From contig NC_009714.1 of assembly GCF_000017585.1 (NCBI RefSeq), positions 434,001 to 498,000 of the forward strand: DNA of 64,000 nt, given 5' to 3'. Positions 1 to 8,810 of this stretch are shown piece after piece; within the stretch, counting starts at the first letter, position 1; every line of letters starts with the position of its first letter. A program made the translations under genes and the position numbers. The notes under the pieces are model-generated. The model saw nothing but the letters and a program-made list of their open reading frames with translations. It had not been told where the DNA came from and did not search any database. The DNA is from Campylobacter hominis ATCC BAA-381. Lineage in GTDB: Bacteria > Campylobacterota > Campylobacteria > Campylobacterales > Campylobacteraceae.

Positions 1-140
1 CCGATTTTCAACAATGTTGAAATCGCATTTAAGCTTGCTGCGAAAAATAAAAGCATCTCGTTTTGATAATATACAAAGCCTATTAAAGTAGTTAAACCCA
101 TAAGCGATAAAAAAACATAAGTCATTCGTCCCCAGTTCAT
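1..140 (-). CDS. DUF6394 family membrane protein (partial)
   Basis: This is the 5' part of a gene that runs off the left edge. It starts with ATG at 138-140 and reads MNWGRMTYVFLSLMGLTTLI, then a second hydrophobic stretch. I recognise the N-terminus (MNWG...FLSLM, then a Y-Q-N-E turn) as the small DUF6394 membrane proteins found just downstream of secF in Campylobacterota. It starts 9 nt after the secF stop, so it is probably the last gene of the yajC-secD-secF operon. The function is unknown. The C-terminal half is outside the window. Confidence 0.7.
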   Translation of the reverse strand, partial: MNWGRMTYVFLSLMGLTTLIGFVYYQNEMLLFFAASLNAISTLLKI

Positions 141-149
141 TTTAACCCC

Positions 150-1121
150 TTAAACCATGCCTTTTTCATACATTGCACGAATTTTTTCTTTTTCTCTTAT
201 CTTGCGTTGTTTTTCCGCTAAAAACTCACGGTATTTGTTGACGTCAAATTTAAACCAAATTAAGCTTTGTGCGGCGATAAAAGTTGAACTGAATGTTCCA
301 AATACTATACCTATCATCATTACAAAGCTGAAATTATAAATCATATCTCCACCGAAAAGCAGCAAAATAGCAACACTTATCAAAGTTGTGAACGATGTCA
401 AAATTGTACGTGAAAGTGTCGCTGAAACGGCTTCGTTTATGACGTCATTTATTTTTGCGAATTTGCTTTCTTTTATGCCCTCTCTTATCCTATCGAATAC
501 GATTATTGTATCATTCAGCGAGTATCCCAAGATTGTAAGAATGGCGGCTAAAATTTCAAGATTGAAATCTATTTTAAATAAGATTATTGCTCCTATTGTA
601 ATTATTACATCGTGAAATTCCGAAAAAATTGCCGCAATTGCAAATCTCCATTCAAATCTCACTGCTATATAAATTAAAATAAGCACCAAAGAAACGGCTA
701 CAGCCATAATTCCTTTTTGTTTCAGATCATCTCCTACTTTAGGTCCTACGACATCTACACGTCTAATTTCAAAATTTCCTGTCGGTTTTAAAATTTCATT
801 CATTTTTGCATTCAGATTTTCTTGGACCTTATCATGTGCACTTGAATAGCGAATAACGATTTCCTGGTCGCTTCCAAATTCCGTAACAGCTGCATCTTTT
901 AAAAAATCAACTTTATTTATGGTTTTACGAATTAGCGCCAAATCGGCTTTTTGATCGTATTTTACTTGAATAAGCGTTCCGCCGCTAAAATCAATACCGT
1001 AATTAAAACCTTGAAAAAACAGTAAAAACATAGAACCCAACATTAAAATCGCAGAAAACGCAAATGCTGCGTAGCGAAATTTCATAAAATTATAAATTTT
1101 GCCTTTATCAAATATTTGCAT
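150..1121 (-). CDS. secF: protein translocase subunit SecF
   Basis: Inner-membrane subunit that with SecD uses the proton gradient to pull exported proteins through SecYEG. The 323-residue protein has an N-terminal membrane segment (about residues 17-37), the family signature GIDFSGGT at 42-49 at the start of the periplasmic domain, and a block of hydrophobic helices from about 135 to 295 before a basic cytoplasmic tail. The length is normal for a separate SecF. Its ATG overlaps the secD stop by one base (TAATG), so the two are translationally coupled. Confidence 0.97.
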   Translation of the reverse strand: MQIFDKGKIYNFMKFRYAAFAFSAILMLGSMFLLFFQGFNYGIDFSGGTLIQVKYDQKADLALIRKTINKVDFLKDAAVTEFGSDQEIVIRYSSAHDKVQENLNAKMNEILKPTGNFEIRRVDVVGPKVGDDLKQKGIMAVAVSLVLILIYIAVRFEWRFAIAAIFSEFHDVIITIGAIILFKIDFNLEILAAILTILGYSLNDTIIVFDRIREGIKESKFAKINDVINEAVSATLSRTILTSFTTLISVAILLLFGGDMIYNFSFVMMIGIVFGTFSSTFIAAQSLIWFKFDVNKYREFLAEKQRKIREKEKIRAMYEKGMV

Positions 1122-2701
1122 TATGCTTTCCTCACTTTATAACCGAACCAAAGTCTTGTGCTTCCTTTTTTCAACATTTTATCCATTATAAGTTCAAACA
1201 TTCCATGTGTTCCTAAAATTGCGGTTATCATGGAAGCTATGATACCGATACTCATAGTAACAGCAAACCCTTTAACAGGACCGGTGCCGTAAGCATAAAG
1301 TGCCATTGATGTTATAAGCGTGGTAAGGTTTGAATCAATTATCGCACTCATTGCATTTTCGTAGCCTTTTTCTATACTTTGCTTTATATTTGCGCCACTC
1401 CTTAAAACTTCACGCACACGTTCGTTTATAATTACGTTTGCATCTACAGCCATTCCTACGGTTAGGACAATTCCTGCCATTCCAGGTAATGTTAGTGTAG
1501 CTCCAAAAAGCGCCATACAAGCTATCAAAAACAAAATATTTATAACAAGAGCGATATCTGCAAAAATTCCTGCCACACCATAATAAAAAATCATAAAAAG
1601 TACAATCAAAACGCTTGCGCCCATTAAGGCCGCCATACTTTGATCTATACTGTCTTGCCCGAGGCTTGGACCTACTGAACGAATTTCGCTCATTTTTACA
1701 GGAGCCAAAAGTGCGCCGCTTCTAAGCGCAATTGCTACATCGTGAGCTTCTTCGACACTGAATCCTCCGCTTATTTGACCGCTTCCGCCGCCTATTCTTT
1801 CATTTATTCTAGGTGCGCTATAAACTTTACCGTCAAGAACTATTGCAAGTCTTTTTCCGACATTTTCTCCGGTGAAATCGCCGAAAATTTTAGCACCTTC
1901 ACTATTTAATGTAAAATTTATAATCGGTTGATTTGTTTTTTGATCAAATGCAACTTTTGCATCGGTTAACATTGCTCCGTCTAAAACAGGAATTTCTTTT
2001 ATAAGGTATTTTACGCTTTCATTTTTTACGTCAGGATATATTACATCTCCATAACTTTTAGCTTCTACCATTGAAATACTTTGAGCTCTGTCCTGGCGAA
2101 CATCGTCAAGAGCCATCAGTTGCAAGTGAGCCGCTTTTGCAATAAGATCTTTTGCTCGTTGTTCATCTTCTTGCGTCTTGATTCCCGGAAGTTCAACCAG
2201 AATATACTCTTTTCCCTGTTTTGCGATAGTAGGTTCGGCAAGACCGAATTGATCCAGTCTGTTTCTTATCGTCTCGACCGCTTGTTCTACTGCATAAGTT
2301 TTTGTTGCTTCAATCTCTTTTTCATCTAAGCTGATATGATAATTTTGTACATTTTTATCAATAACAATGCCTTTCATATCTTTTAAAATCGCTTCAAATT
2401 TTGGAGCTTCATCAGGATCAAGTATAGAAAAATCAAAATAATTTTTTTCAATTTTTATATCGTCAAGTAAAAGATCATCTTTTTTAGCCGAATAGCTTAG
2501 ACTTGCTGCGAGAGATTTTATCTTTGAAGTTATAGCTTCATCAACTTCAACTTCCAAAAGCATATGAATTCCGCCTTGCAAATCAAGCCCAAGATTTATT
2601 TTATGCCCTTTTTCAAATTGAAAAATTGACGGCATAGAAAATATTACCGAAAAAACGGCTGCTATTAAAAATGCAATCAGCCTGTAAGTTATTTTATTCA
2701 T
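1121..2701 (-). CDS. secD: protein translocase subunit SecD
   Basis: Inner-membrane partner of SecF in Sec-dependent export. The 526-residue protein has one N-terminal membrane helix (about 5-25), the SecD signature LGLDLQGG at 37-44, a large periplasmic region with the P1 head, and five C-terminal helices from about 355 to 505. The C-terminal motif AVDANVIINERVRE is the usual RND-type motif of SecD. It overlaps yajC by 8 nt at its 5' end and secF by 1 nt at its 3' end, giving a yajC-secD-secF operon. Confidence 0.97.
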   Translation of the reverse strand: MNKITYRLIAFLIAAVFSVIFSMPSIFQFEKGHKINLGLDLQGGIHMLLEVEVDEAITSKIKSLAASLSYSAKKDDLLLDDIKIEKNYFDFSILDPDEAPKFEAILKDMKGIVIDKNVQNYHISLDEKEIEATKTYAVEQAVETIRNRLDQFGLAEPTIAKQGKEYILVELPGIKTQEDEQRAKDLIAKAAHLQLMALDDVRQDRAQSISMVEAKSYGDVIYPDVKNESVKYLIKEIPVLDGAMLTDAKVAFDQKTNQPIINFTLNSEGAKIFGDFTGENVGKRLAIVLDGKVYSAPRINERIGGGSGQISGGFSVEEAHDVAIALRSGALLAPVKMSEIRSVGPSLGQDSIDQSMAALMGASVLIVLFMIFYYGVAGIFADIALVINILFLIACMALFGATLTLPGMAGIVLTVGMAVDANVIINERVREVLRSGANIKQSIEKGYENAMSAIIDSNLTTLITSMALYAYGTGPVKGFAVTMSIGIIASMITAILGTHGMFELIMDKMLKKGSTRLWFGYKVRKA

Positions 2702-2966
2702 CTATTTTTTTCGCTACGAAATTTCTATCCAACTCGACAATAGTGTCATCATTAAGCTTAACTGTGATAAAATCACCTTCTGCGACTTTTACGACTGTGG
2801 CTTTAAATCCGCCGTTTGTGACTAATTTATCGCCTTTTGCCAATGCATCGATCATAGCTTTGTGAGCTTTTGCTTGTTTTTGTTGTGGTCTTATAAGCAA
2901 AAAGTAAAAGATTGCAAATAAAACAATTAGAGGTAATAATGAGCCTAAAACGCTTCCTTGTTGCAT
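2694..2966 (-). CDS. yajC: Sec translocon accessory protein YajC
   Basis: Small inner-membrane protein that associates with SecDF. The 90 residues contain one membrane helix (about 10-28) ending in the family motif RPQQKQ, followed by a small soluble domain of the kind seen in all YajC proteins (GDKLVTNGG...VVKV). The ATG at 2964-2966 has an AAAGGA ribosome binding site 5 nt upstream on the minus strand. This is the promoter-proximal gene of the secDF operon. The 5' end overlaps the proposed start of lnt on the other strand. Confidence 0.95.
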   Translation of the reverse strand: MQQGSVLGSLLPLIVLFAIFYFLLIRPQQKQAKAHKAMIDALAKGDKLVTNGGFKATVVKVAEGDFITVKLNDDTIVELDRNFVAKKIDE

Positions 2967-4249
2967 GTTTATCCTTTGTCAAAAATTTAATAACTGATTA
3001 TTTTACCTTAAATTATATAAATAAAGGCTTTTTTTATTCCATTTTAATTTCAAATTTTTTGATTTTTGCTTTTTTTCAAAATTTTTGGCTTGAATTTTTA
3101 TCACCGTTTATCGCTATTTATGGACTTTTGCGCTTATTAAATTCTAATCGTGAAATATTTTTTTGGACCGGATTTTTCATAGGAATTTTATGGTTTTATT
3201 GGGTCAGTTTCAGTCTTATTTATTTCGGTTTTGCTTATGCTATTCCTCTTGAAATTTTGTTTTTCGGTTTTGCTTACGGCATATTTTTTAGGATTTGCGG
3301 ACATTTTAAAAATTTAATATTGCGTTCAGTTTTACTGATCGGGTTGGCGTTTTTCCATCCTTTTTCATTTAATTGGTTAAATTTGGAACTTATTTTAATG
3401 CCTGGAATTTTTGAACCTGATTTAAGGGGAATTTCAGCCGTTTTTGCAGGAATTTGCGCGTTTTATTATTTTAAGAAATTCAAAATTTTATGGATTTTTG
3501 TTTGTCTGATTTTTGCTCTTCAAATTTCACAAAAAAACGCTAATTTTTTACCGTTTGAAATTTCACTTGTAACTACAGAAATTTCTCAGGACGAAATTTG
3601 GAATAAAAATAATGCGATTTTAAACGTAAGAGAAAATTTGCACTTGATAGATGAGATGATTTTTAAAAATAAAAAAGTTATAGTTTTTCCTGAAAGCGCA
3701 TTCGCTTTTTATCTGAATAATGAAAATTATTTAAGTGAAATTTTAAAGAAAAAAAGTGAGCAAATAACCATAATTGCAGGAGCTGAAGCTTATGAAAACG
3801 GTAAAATATACAATTCCGCCTATGTTTTTGACGGCGGTGAAATGAAGCGATACGATAAATTCATACTCGTTCCTTTCGGCGAAGAAATTCCGTTTCCTGA
3901 TTTTGCCGCAAATTTTATAAATGAACTGTTTTTTGACGGCGCACCGGATTTTGCAAAGGCAAAAAAAATAAGTACATATAGACTTTTCGATCAAAATATT
4001 ACTAGCGCGATTTGTTATGAAGCTACAAGACCTGAAATTTATCAAAATAATCCGAAATTTGTGATTGCCATTTCAAATAATGCATGGTTTATACCAAGTA
4101 CGGAACCGTTTTTGCAAAAGACATTGATAAAATATTATGCTACAAAAAGCGGTGCTACCGTATATCACGCTGCAAATTTCAGCAATAGCGAAATTATTAC
4201 ACCAAAAAAAATGTGGATAAAAGAATTTTTGAAAAAGGTGAAATTTTAA
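2939..4249 (+). CDS. lnt: apolipoprotein N-acyltransferase
   Basis: Adds the third acyl chain to the N-terminal cysteine of lipoproteins at the periplasmic face of the inner membrane. The N-terminal half is a run of hydrophobic helices. The C-terminal half is a nitrilase fold with the expected catalytic residues: Glu in FPESAF (residue 252), Lys in DKFILVPFGE (307) and Cys in SAICYEA (359). I place the start at ATG 2939 because AGAGG lies 5 nt upstream. The frame is also open from 2912. Either start lies inside yajC on the opposite strand, so the two genes overlap head to head by at least 28 nt. The next in-frame start would remove the first membrane helix. Confidence 0.88.
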   Translation: MSLKRFLVACLSFVKNLITDYFTLNYINKGFFYSILISNFLIFAFFQNFWLEFLSPFIAIYGLLRLLNSNREIFFWTGFFIGILWFYWVSFSLIYFGFAYAIPLEILFFGFAYGIFFRICGHFKNLILRSVLLIGLAFFHPFSFNWLNLELILMPGIFEPDLRGISAVFAGICAFYYFKKFKILWIFVCLIFALQISQKNANFLPFEISLVTTEISQDEIWNKNNAILNVRENLHLIDEMIFKNKKVIVFPESAFAFYLNNENYLSEILKKKSEQITIIAGAEAYENGKIYNSAYVFDGGEMKRYDKFILVPFGEEIPFPDFAANFINELFFDGAPDFAKAKKISTYRLFDQNITSAICYEATRPEIYQNNPKFVIAISNNAWFIPSTEPFLQKTLIKYYATKSGATVYHAANFSNSEIITPKKMWIKEFLKKVKF

Positions 4250-4491
4250 AATCCGTTAAAAATATTAGTAAAAGAATTGTGAATTTACAATACAATAGGT
4301 TAATTTACAATTTATTTTAAATTGAAATTTATATTTATCAATATCATATGTTTTACATTATTATTCTGTCAGGTATTTAAAAAGTATTTAAAAAATTTGA
4401 TTGTAGTCAATAAATTATGATTTGGTTTTACTGTAATATAAAATAATCTATTTATGAAAACATTTTTATAATATTTTGCGGCATTATTTTT

Positions 4492-4860
4492 TTGTTTTAT
4501 GGCAATAAAAATAATAAACACGTAGTAAAAACAGATATCAAATGTGATTTAAACATAAAAGATTGTGAAATTTTACAAAACAATGAAGTTATAAAATTTT
4601 CTTTTTCGCCACGTCCTATTAGACCGATAATTCCAACATCTTTAAAAATTACAGGACTTGATAATTTAAATAAACCATCTGTTGTTATTAAGGGTGTGAA
4701 TATGGGAGAAATTAATGCCGATTTAATCAAAAAAGGTAATACATACGAAACAACAGTAGTTTTTAACTCTTGTGTAGATAATATGCTTTATGAAATTCAA
4801 ATTTTTGAAAAAAATAAATTTACAGGCATAAAAATGCAGGTGATAATGCCTGTAAGATAA
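4492..4860 (+). CDS. hypothetical secreted-type protein, N-terminus out of frame
   Basis: A 122-residue ORF that opens with TTG and has no convincing ribosome binding site. I do not recognise it with certainty. The core (SPRPIRPIIPTSLKITG, then a VVIKGVNMGE strand, a Y-E-x-x-V strand and NSCVDNMLYEI) resembles small FixH/YtkA-like periplasmic beta domains; that is a weak inference. Upstream, the same frame codes a hydrophobic stretch, IIFCGIIFLFYG, and an ATG at 4454 in another frame reads MKTF before a stop. One extra T in the T5 run at 4463-4467 would join them into a normal signal peptide. The gene is therefore either frameshifted or phase-variable. DNA from 4250 to 4491 shows nothing else. 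Confidence 0.5.
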   Translation: MFYGNKNNKHVVKTDIKCDLNIKDCEILQNNEVIKFSFSPRPIRPIIPTSLKITGLDNLNKPSVVIKGVNMGEINADLIKKGNTYETTVVFNSCVDNMLYEIQIFEKNKFTGIKMQVIMPVR

Positions 4861-5171
4861 TAAAACTTGATAAATCTTTATCATATTTTTAATAATCTAA
4901 ATTTATGCTCTTTTTTGTTTAGTTTTTGCATTAATAACAAAGATACTTATTAAAAAATATAGCAAAAATTATCTCTAATACTTTTAACTAAATTTTTTTC
5001 ATCTATTTTAACAGTTAAATTCAGATATCTTTCCGGATTTATTAATCATAAAATTCTAAATTTGTTTTAGAATTTTTATTCATTATATTTCTTGAAGTAT
5101 TACAAATTTTAGATATTTTTGTATAGTCAAGCTTATGATTAAATTTAATATTTAAAAAATATCTAAATTTT
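4861..5171. other. AT-rich intergenic region, no gene seen
   Basis: About 310 nt of very AT-rich DNA between the orphan ORF ending at 4860 and the serA terminator. All frames are closed by frequent stops, and I see no RNA gene or repeat of note. Short A/T-rich inverted repeats occur but are expected by composition. Confidence 0.6.
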
Positions 5172-5214
5172 TTATAAAAAAGTGAAATTTTAACCGTAAA
5201 GCTAAAATTTCACT
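5172..5214 (-). terminator. serA terminator
   Basis: On the minus strand, six bases after the serA stop, AGTGAAATTTTA pairs perfectly with TAAAATTTCACT (5181-5192 and 5203-5214, 12 bp, 10-nt loop) and is followed by a run of T (TTTTTTATAAAAAA). This is a standard intrinsic terminator for the rpsA-serA transcript. Confidence 0.85.
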
Positions 5215-5219
5215 AAGAA

Positions 5220-6797
5220 TTAAAGTACTACATAACGAGCAAGTAGGCAAGTAGAAAGTGCTGAAAGTTCGTCAAGTACGCTTTTGCTTATATCTTCATC
5301 TACTAGAATTACAGCAAGTGCGTTTCCGTCTTCTCCGCGACCTAGTCTAAAATCTGCAATATTGATTTTATCTTTTGCCAAAATCGCGCTGACGCTTGCG
5401 ATAACTCCTGGAACATCGGTATTTTTAAATATTATCATTTTACCTTTCGGTTTGAAATCTGTTTTAAAGCCGTCGATATTTAAAATTCTCTCTTCGTCGT
5501 CATTAAAAACGGTTCCGCTGATTGCAGTTACACCTTTATCAGTTGTAATTTTTACACAAACTTTATTTTTATAGTTATCTTCGTTTAAGATTGCTGATTC
5601 TGTTTTAATTCCTTTTTCGTCGGCTGTAAATATCGCATTTACATAATTGACTTTTTCGCCGAATTTTTCTTTAAGTGCTCCGTATACAGCAAAAACAAGC
5701 ATAGAATTTAAGTAATCTACAACTTTTCCATTACCTTCAAGTTTAATAGCTTTTATTTGGTTTTTATCAATTTGGGCAGCCATATAAGCCATTTTTGAAA
5801 CCAGGTTCATATAAGGTTCAACAAAATCAGGTAAATTATCTGTTTTTATAGGTAAGTTCAGAGCATTTGGATAGCAAAGTCCTCTGGCTGCGCTTATTGC
5901 TTGCTCAACGGCTTCAGTTGCAATGTTGCTTTGAGATTCTACAGTATTTGCGCCAAGATGCGGTGTGGCAGTTAAATTCTCGAATTCTAAAAGTTCGTTT
6001 TGAGTAGCCGGTTCTTTTTCAAAAACATCCATGCCAAGATATGCTATTTTACCGCTTTTTAAACCATTGATTAAAGCATTTTCATTATAAAGCCCGCCGC
6101 GTGCGCAGTTTATAAGTCTAACGCCGTCTTTCATTTTAGCGATTTCTTTATCGCCTATCATTCCTATTGTTTCTTTTGTTTTCGGTGTATGAATAGTTAT
6201 AAAATCACAAGCTAAAATTTCATCAAGATTTGTAGTGTAGCGCACACCGATATTTGTTGCTTTGCTCGGATCTATGTATGGATCATAAGTTATGACACTC
6301 ATACCGCATGCTATTGCACGCACCGCTACGCGAGAGCCGATATTTCCAAAACCTATAATTCCAAGAGATTTTTTATAAATTTCGGTTCCGTACCATTTTT
6401 CGCGTTTCCATGTATGGTTGAGTTTTAAATCATTGCAAGAGTTTACATATTTACGAGCTGAATTCAGCAAATGGCACATTGTCATTTCTACTGCTGCGAT
6501 TGTATTTGCAGTAGGTACATTCATTAAAACGATTCCACGCCTTGAACATTCATCTATATCACAGTTGTCTACGCCAACCCCAGCTCTAACAATTGCTTTT
6601 AATTTTTTTCCGGCCTGTAAAAAATTTTTATCTACCGGTGTCGGACTTCTTGTTATTGCGACATCGGCATCTCCTACCATATCTAAAAGTTCATTTTTAG
6701 AAACGGTTGAAGCATCTATTACTTTTATATCTTTTTCTTTTTCTAATAATTCGTACCCGACTTTATAAATCGGGTCACAAATAATTATTGTCTTCAT
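5220..6797 (-). CDS. serA: D-3-phosphoglycerate dehydrogenase
   Basis: Oxidises 3-phosphoglycerate to 3-phosphohydroxypyruvate, the first step of serine synthesis. The 525-residue product is the long SerA type: substrate domain, NAD-binding domain with GFGNIG at about 149-154, catalytic Arg in NCARGG (about 233), Glu in DVFEKEP (about 261) and His in ATPHLGANT (about 280), an intervening domain, and a C-terminal ACT domain (FKNTDVPGVIASVSAIL) that usually binds serine. The frame is open to a TTG at 6809, but ATG 6797 has a GGGGG ribosome binding site just upstream, so I start there. It lies 17 nt after rpsA and is probably co-transcribed with it. Confidence 0.95.
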   Translation of the reverse strand: MKTIIICDPIYKVGYELLEKEKDIKVIDASTVSKNELLDMVGDADVAITRSPTPVDKNFLQAGKKLKAIVRAGVGVDNCDIDECSRRGIVLMNVPTANTIAAVEMTMCHLLNSARKYVNSCNDLKLNHTWKREKWYGTEIYKKSLGIIGFGNIGSRVAVRAIACGMSVITYDPYIDPSKATNIGVRYTTNLDEILACDFITIHTPKTKETIGMIGDKEIAKMKDGVRLINCARGGLYNENALINGLKSGKIAYLGMDVFEKEPATQNELLEFENLTATPHLGANTVESQSNIATEAVEQAISAARGLCYPNALNLPIKTDNLPDFVEPYMNLVSKMAYMAAQIDKNQIKAIKLEGNGKVVDYLNSMLVFAVYGALKEKFGEKVNYVNAIFTADEKGIKTESAILNEDNYKNKVCVKITTDKGVTAISGTVFNDDEERILNIDGFKTDFKPKGKMIIFKNTDVPGVIASVSAILAKDKINIADFRLGRGEDGNALAVILVDEDISKSVLDELSALSTCLLARYVVL

Positions 6798-6814
6798 TTT
6801 TACCCCCAAAATTT

Positions 6815-8488
6815 TTAATTTTCTGAGAGTTGATCTTTTATAAGATCTCCCAGCGTCAATTTTTCATCGCTATTTATTTCATTTAATACTTCGCGCTCTT
6901 TTTGTTTTGCAAGTCTTCTTACGCTAAGACGAATACGATTTTTCTTTTCATCAATAAATGCTACTGCAGCTTCAATTTCATCGCCTATTTTAAGAGTGCT
7001 TGGATCTATAGAACCCAAATCTTCTTTTCTGATAAGTGCATCTACATTTTCGCCAAGTTCTACAAATATTCCAAAATCTTTAATGTCGCGGATTTTACCT
7101 GTAACTATATCGCCGCTTGCATGTTTTTGAGCATATTTGCAGATTGGACTTTCCTCTAAATCCTTATGATTTAATGAAATTTTTTGATTTTCTTCATCAA
7201 TTTTTATAATTTTTACTTTTACGTTATCGCCGATTTTGAATAGATCTTTGCAGCGTACATTTCTATCCCATGAAGCATCTTCATTATGTAAAAGACCCTC
7301 CACGTTTTCTATTTTTACAAATGCTCCGAAATTTGTAATTGTAGTAATTGTGCCTTCTGCGATATCGCCGACTTTATATTTTTTCATAAATTCGTCAAAC
7401 GGTTTTGGAAGTAAATTTTTAAGACTTACTCTTAAACGACGGTCATCACCATTGATTTCTACAACTTCGACATTGATTTCTTGACCTTCTGAGATAAAAT
7501 CTTTTGGATTTTTAATATTTTTATCCCATGAAATTTCGCTTATATGCAAAAAGCCTTCTATATCATTTCCAAGATCAACAAATGCGCCGTAAGGTTCAAT
7601 ATTTGAAACTGTAACTTGAATAGTATCGCCTACTTCAAGATTATCTTTTATTTCATCCCAAGGATCCGGAAGTGCTGCTTTAATAGATAAAGAAAGATGC
7701 CTTTTTTCGTTGTCATAATTTATAACTTTCACAGGCACTTTATCACCTTCTTTATATAAAGAATTTGGATTTACAGGACCTTTATAGCTGATTTCGCTGT
7801 AATGAACAAGTCCATCCACGCCACCTACATCTACAAACATACCGTAAGTTGTGATTTTTTTAACTATACCTTCAATTACCTGATCGGTATTTTCAAGTAA
7901 TTTTGAAATTACCTCTTTTTTTACTTTTCTTTCTTCATCGAAAAGTTTTTTGCGAGAAACGATAATGCTTTGCTCTTCTTTATTTATTTTTATAATTTTT
8001 ACTTTGTATGTTTTGTTTATTGCTGATTTTCCATCTTTAAAGCCGGCTTGCGAACGAGGCATAAAAAACTCAACATTGTCGGAATTTATACATACAAAAC
8101 CGCCTTTATTAAACGAAATCACTTTGACATTCAATATGTTTTCAGCATTTTCATCGAAATTTTCAATAAATTCTTTGATTTTTTCTCTTCTGAGCGCTTT
8201 TTTATATGACAAAAGCGGTTTGCCACCACGACTTCCGGTGATAACGACATTTATTGTATCGCCAACTTTGAAAAGTAAATCGCCATTTTTATCTGTAATT
8301 TCTCCTGCATCAAGTATGCCCTCGGATTTTCGATCAACATCCACAAAAACCTCGTTATCTTTGATATCTACGATTTTACCTGCGATAAGATCACCATCAG
8401 TCTTTTTAAAAGACGCCTCTAATAATTCCTCGAAATTTTCTTCCGTAATTTCGTCATTTTGTTGAACTTTTGTTTCGTTCACAGCCAT
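6815..8488 (-). CDS. rpsA: 30S ribosomal protein S1
   Basis: Binds mRNA on the 30S subunit and promotes initiation on weakly structured or leadered messages. The 557 residues hold six S1 (OB-fold) repeats. The last four show the clear pattern G-x-V-x-x-I-x-x-(Y/F)-G-(A/M/I)-F-V (for example GIVKKITTYGMFVDVGGVDG and GTITTITNFGAFVKIENVEG). The first two are more divergent, as usual. The start ATG has an AAAAGGA site upstream. A short leader with a small hairpin precedes it. Confidence 0.96.
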   Translation of the reverse strand: MAVNETKVQQNDEITEENFEELLEASFKKTDGDLIAGKIVDIKDNEVFVDVDRKSEGILDAGEITDKNGDLLFKVGDTINVVITGSRGGKPLLSYKKALRREKIKEFIENFDENAENILNVKVISFNKGGFVCINSDNVEFFMPRSQAGFKDGKSAINKTYKVKIIKINKEEQSIIVSRKKLFDEERKVKKEVISKLLENTDQVIEGIVKKITTYGMFVDVGGVDGLVHYSEISYKGPVNPNSLYKEGDKVPVKVINYDNEKRHLSLSIKAALPDPWDEIKDNLEVGDTIQVTVSNIEPYGAFVDLGNDIEGFLHISEISWDKNIKNPKDFISEGQEINVEVVEINGDDRRLRVSLKNLLPKPFDEFMKKYKVGDIAEGTITTITNFGAFVKIENVEGLLHNEDASWDRNVRCKDLFKIGDNVKVKIIKIDEENQKISLNHKDLEESPICKYAQKHASGDIVTGKIRDIKDFGIFVELGENVDALIRKEDLGSIDPSTLKIGDEIEAAVAFIDEKKNRIRLSVRRLAKQKEREVLNEINSDEKLTLGDLIKDQLSEN

Positions 8489-8738
8489 TTTTTTCCTTTT
8501 GTTTTATTTATGCCGATAGGCAAATTTCAAGACTTGGAGTATATCTAAATTTTACTTTAATGTGAATTAAGTTTAATAAAATTATAAACATTTTTGCAAT
8601 TCGGATTTAATAAATTTTTGTTTGTTAAGTCTTTTTTAAAATATATGTATTTTTTAAATAAAAGAATAAAAAATAAAGAAAATGTCAGATTTCAAAATTA
8701 TTTTTAAAATCGGCATAAAATTTTGAGATATTTTTTGC
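8489..8738 (-). promoter_or_regulatory. rpsA upstream region with promoter and leader
   Basis: This gene-free stretch precedes rpsA. On the minus strand a TATACT -10 box lies at 8539-8544, which would give a leader of about 44 nt. The leader contains a short GCC-TATC-GGC hairpin just ahead of the AAAAGGA ribosome binding site. S1 genes are often autoregulated through leader structure in other bacteria, so the hairpin is a candidate control element, but that is inference. Nothing else is evident up to the ispH terminator. Confidence 0.5.
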
Positions 8739-8806
8739 AAAAAAAATAAATTACCGATGCAAACTTGTATTTTAAAACATTGCTTATGATATAAATTTTG
8801 CCGGTA
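8739..8806 (-). terminator. probable terminator after ispH
   Basis: Four bases after the ispH stop, on the minus strand, TACCGGCAAA (8797-8806) can pair with TTTGCATCGGTA (8752-8763), with a two-base bulge and a long AT-rich loop. It is followed by ATTTATTTTTTTT. The geometry is less compact than a typical terminator, but the position and the T run fit the end of the pheST-aroA-ispH operon. Confidence 0.5.
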
Positions 8807-8810
8807 TTTT

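Noticed and set aside
3743-4045. ORF of 100 codons opposite lnt
   Set aside because: It is the antisense of the conserved nitrilase domain of lnt and has no start signal or protein-like composition.
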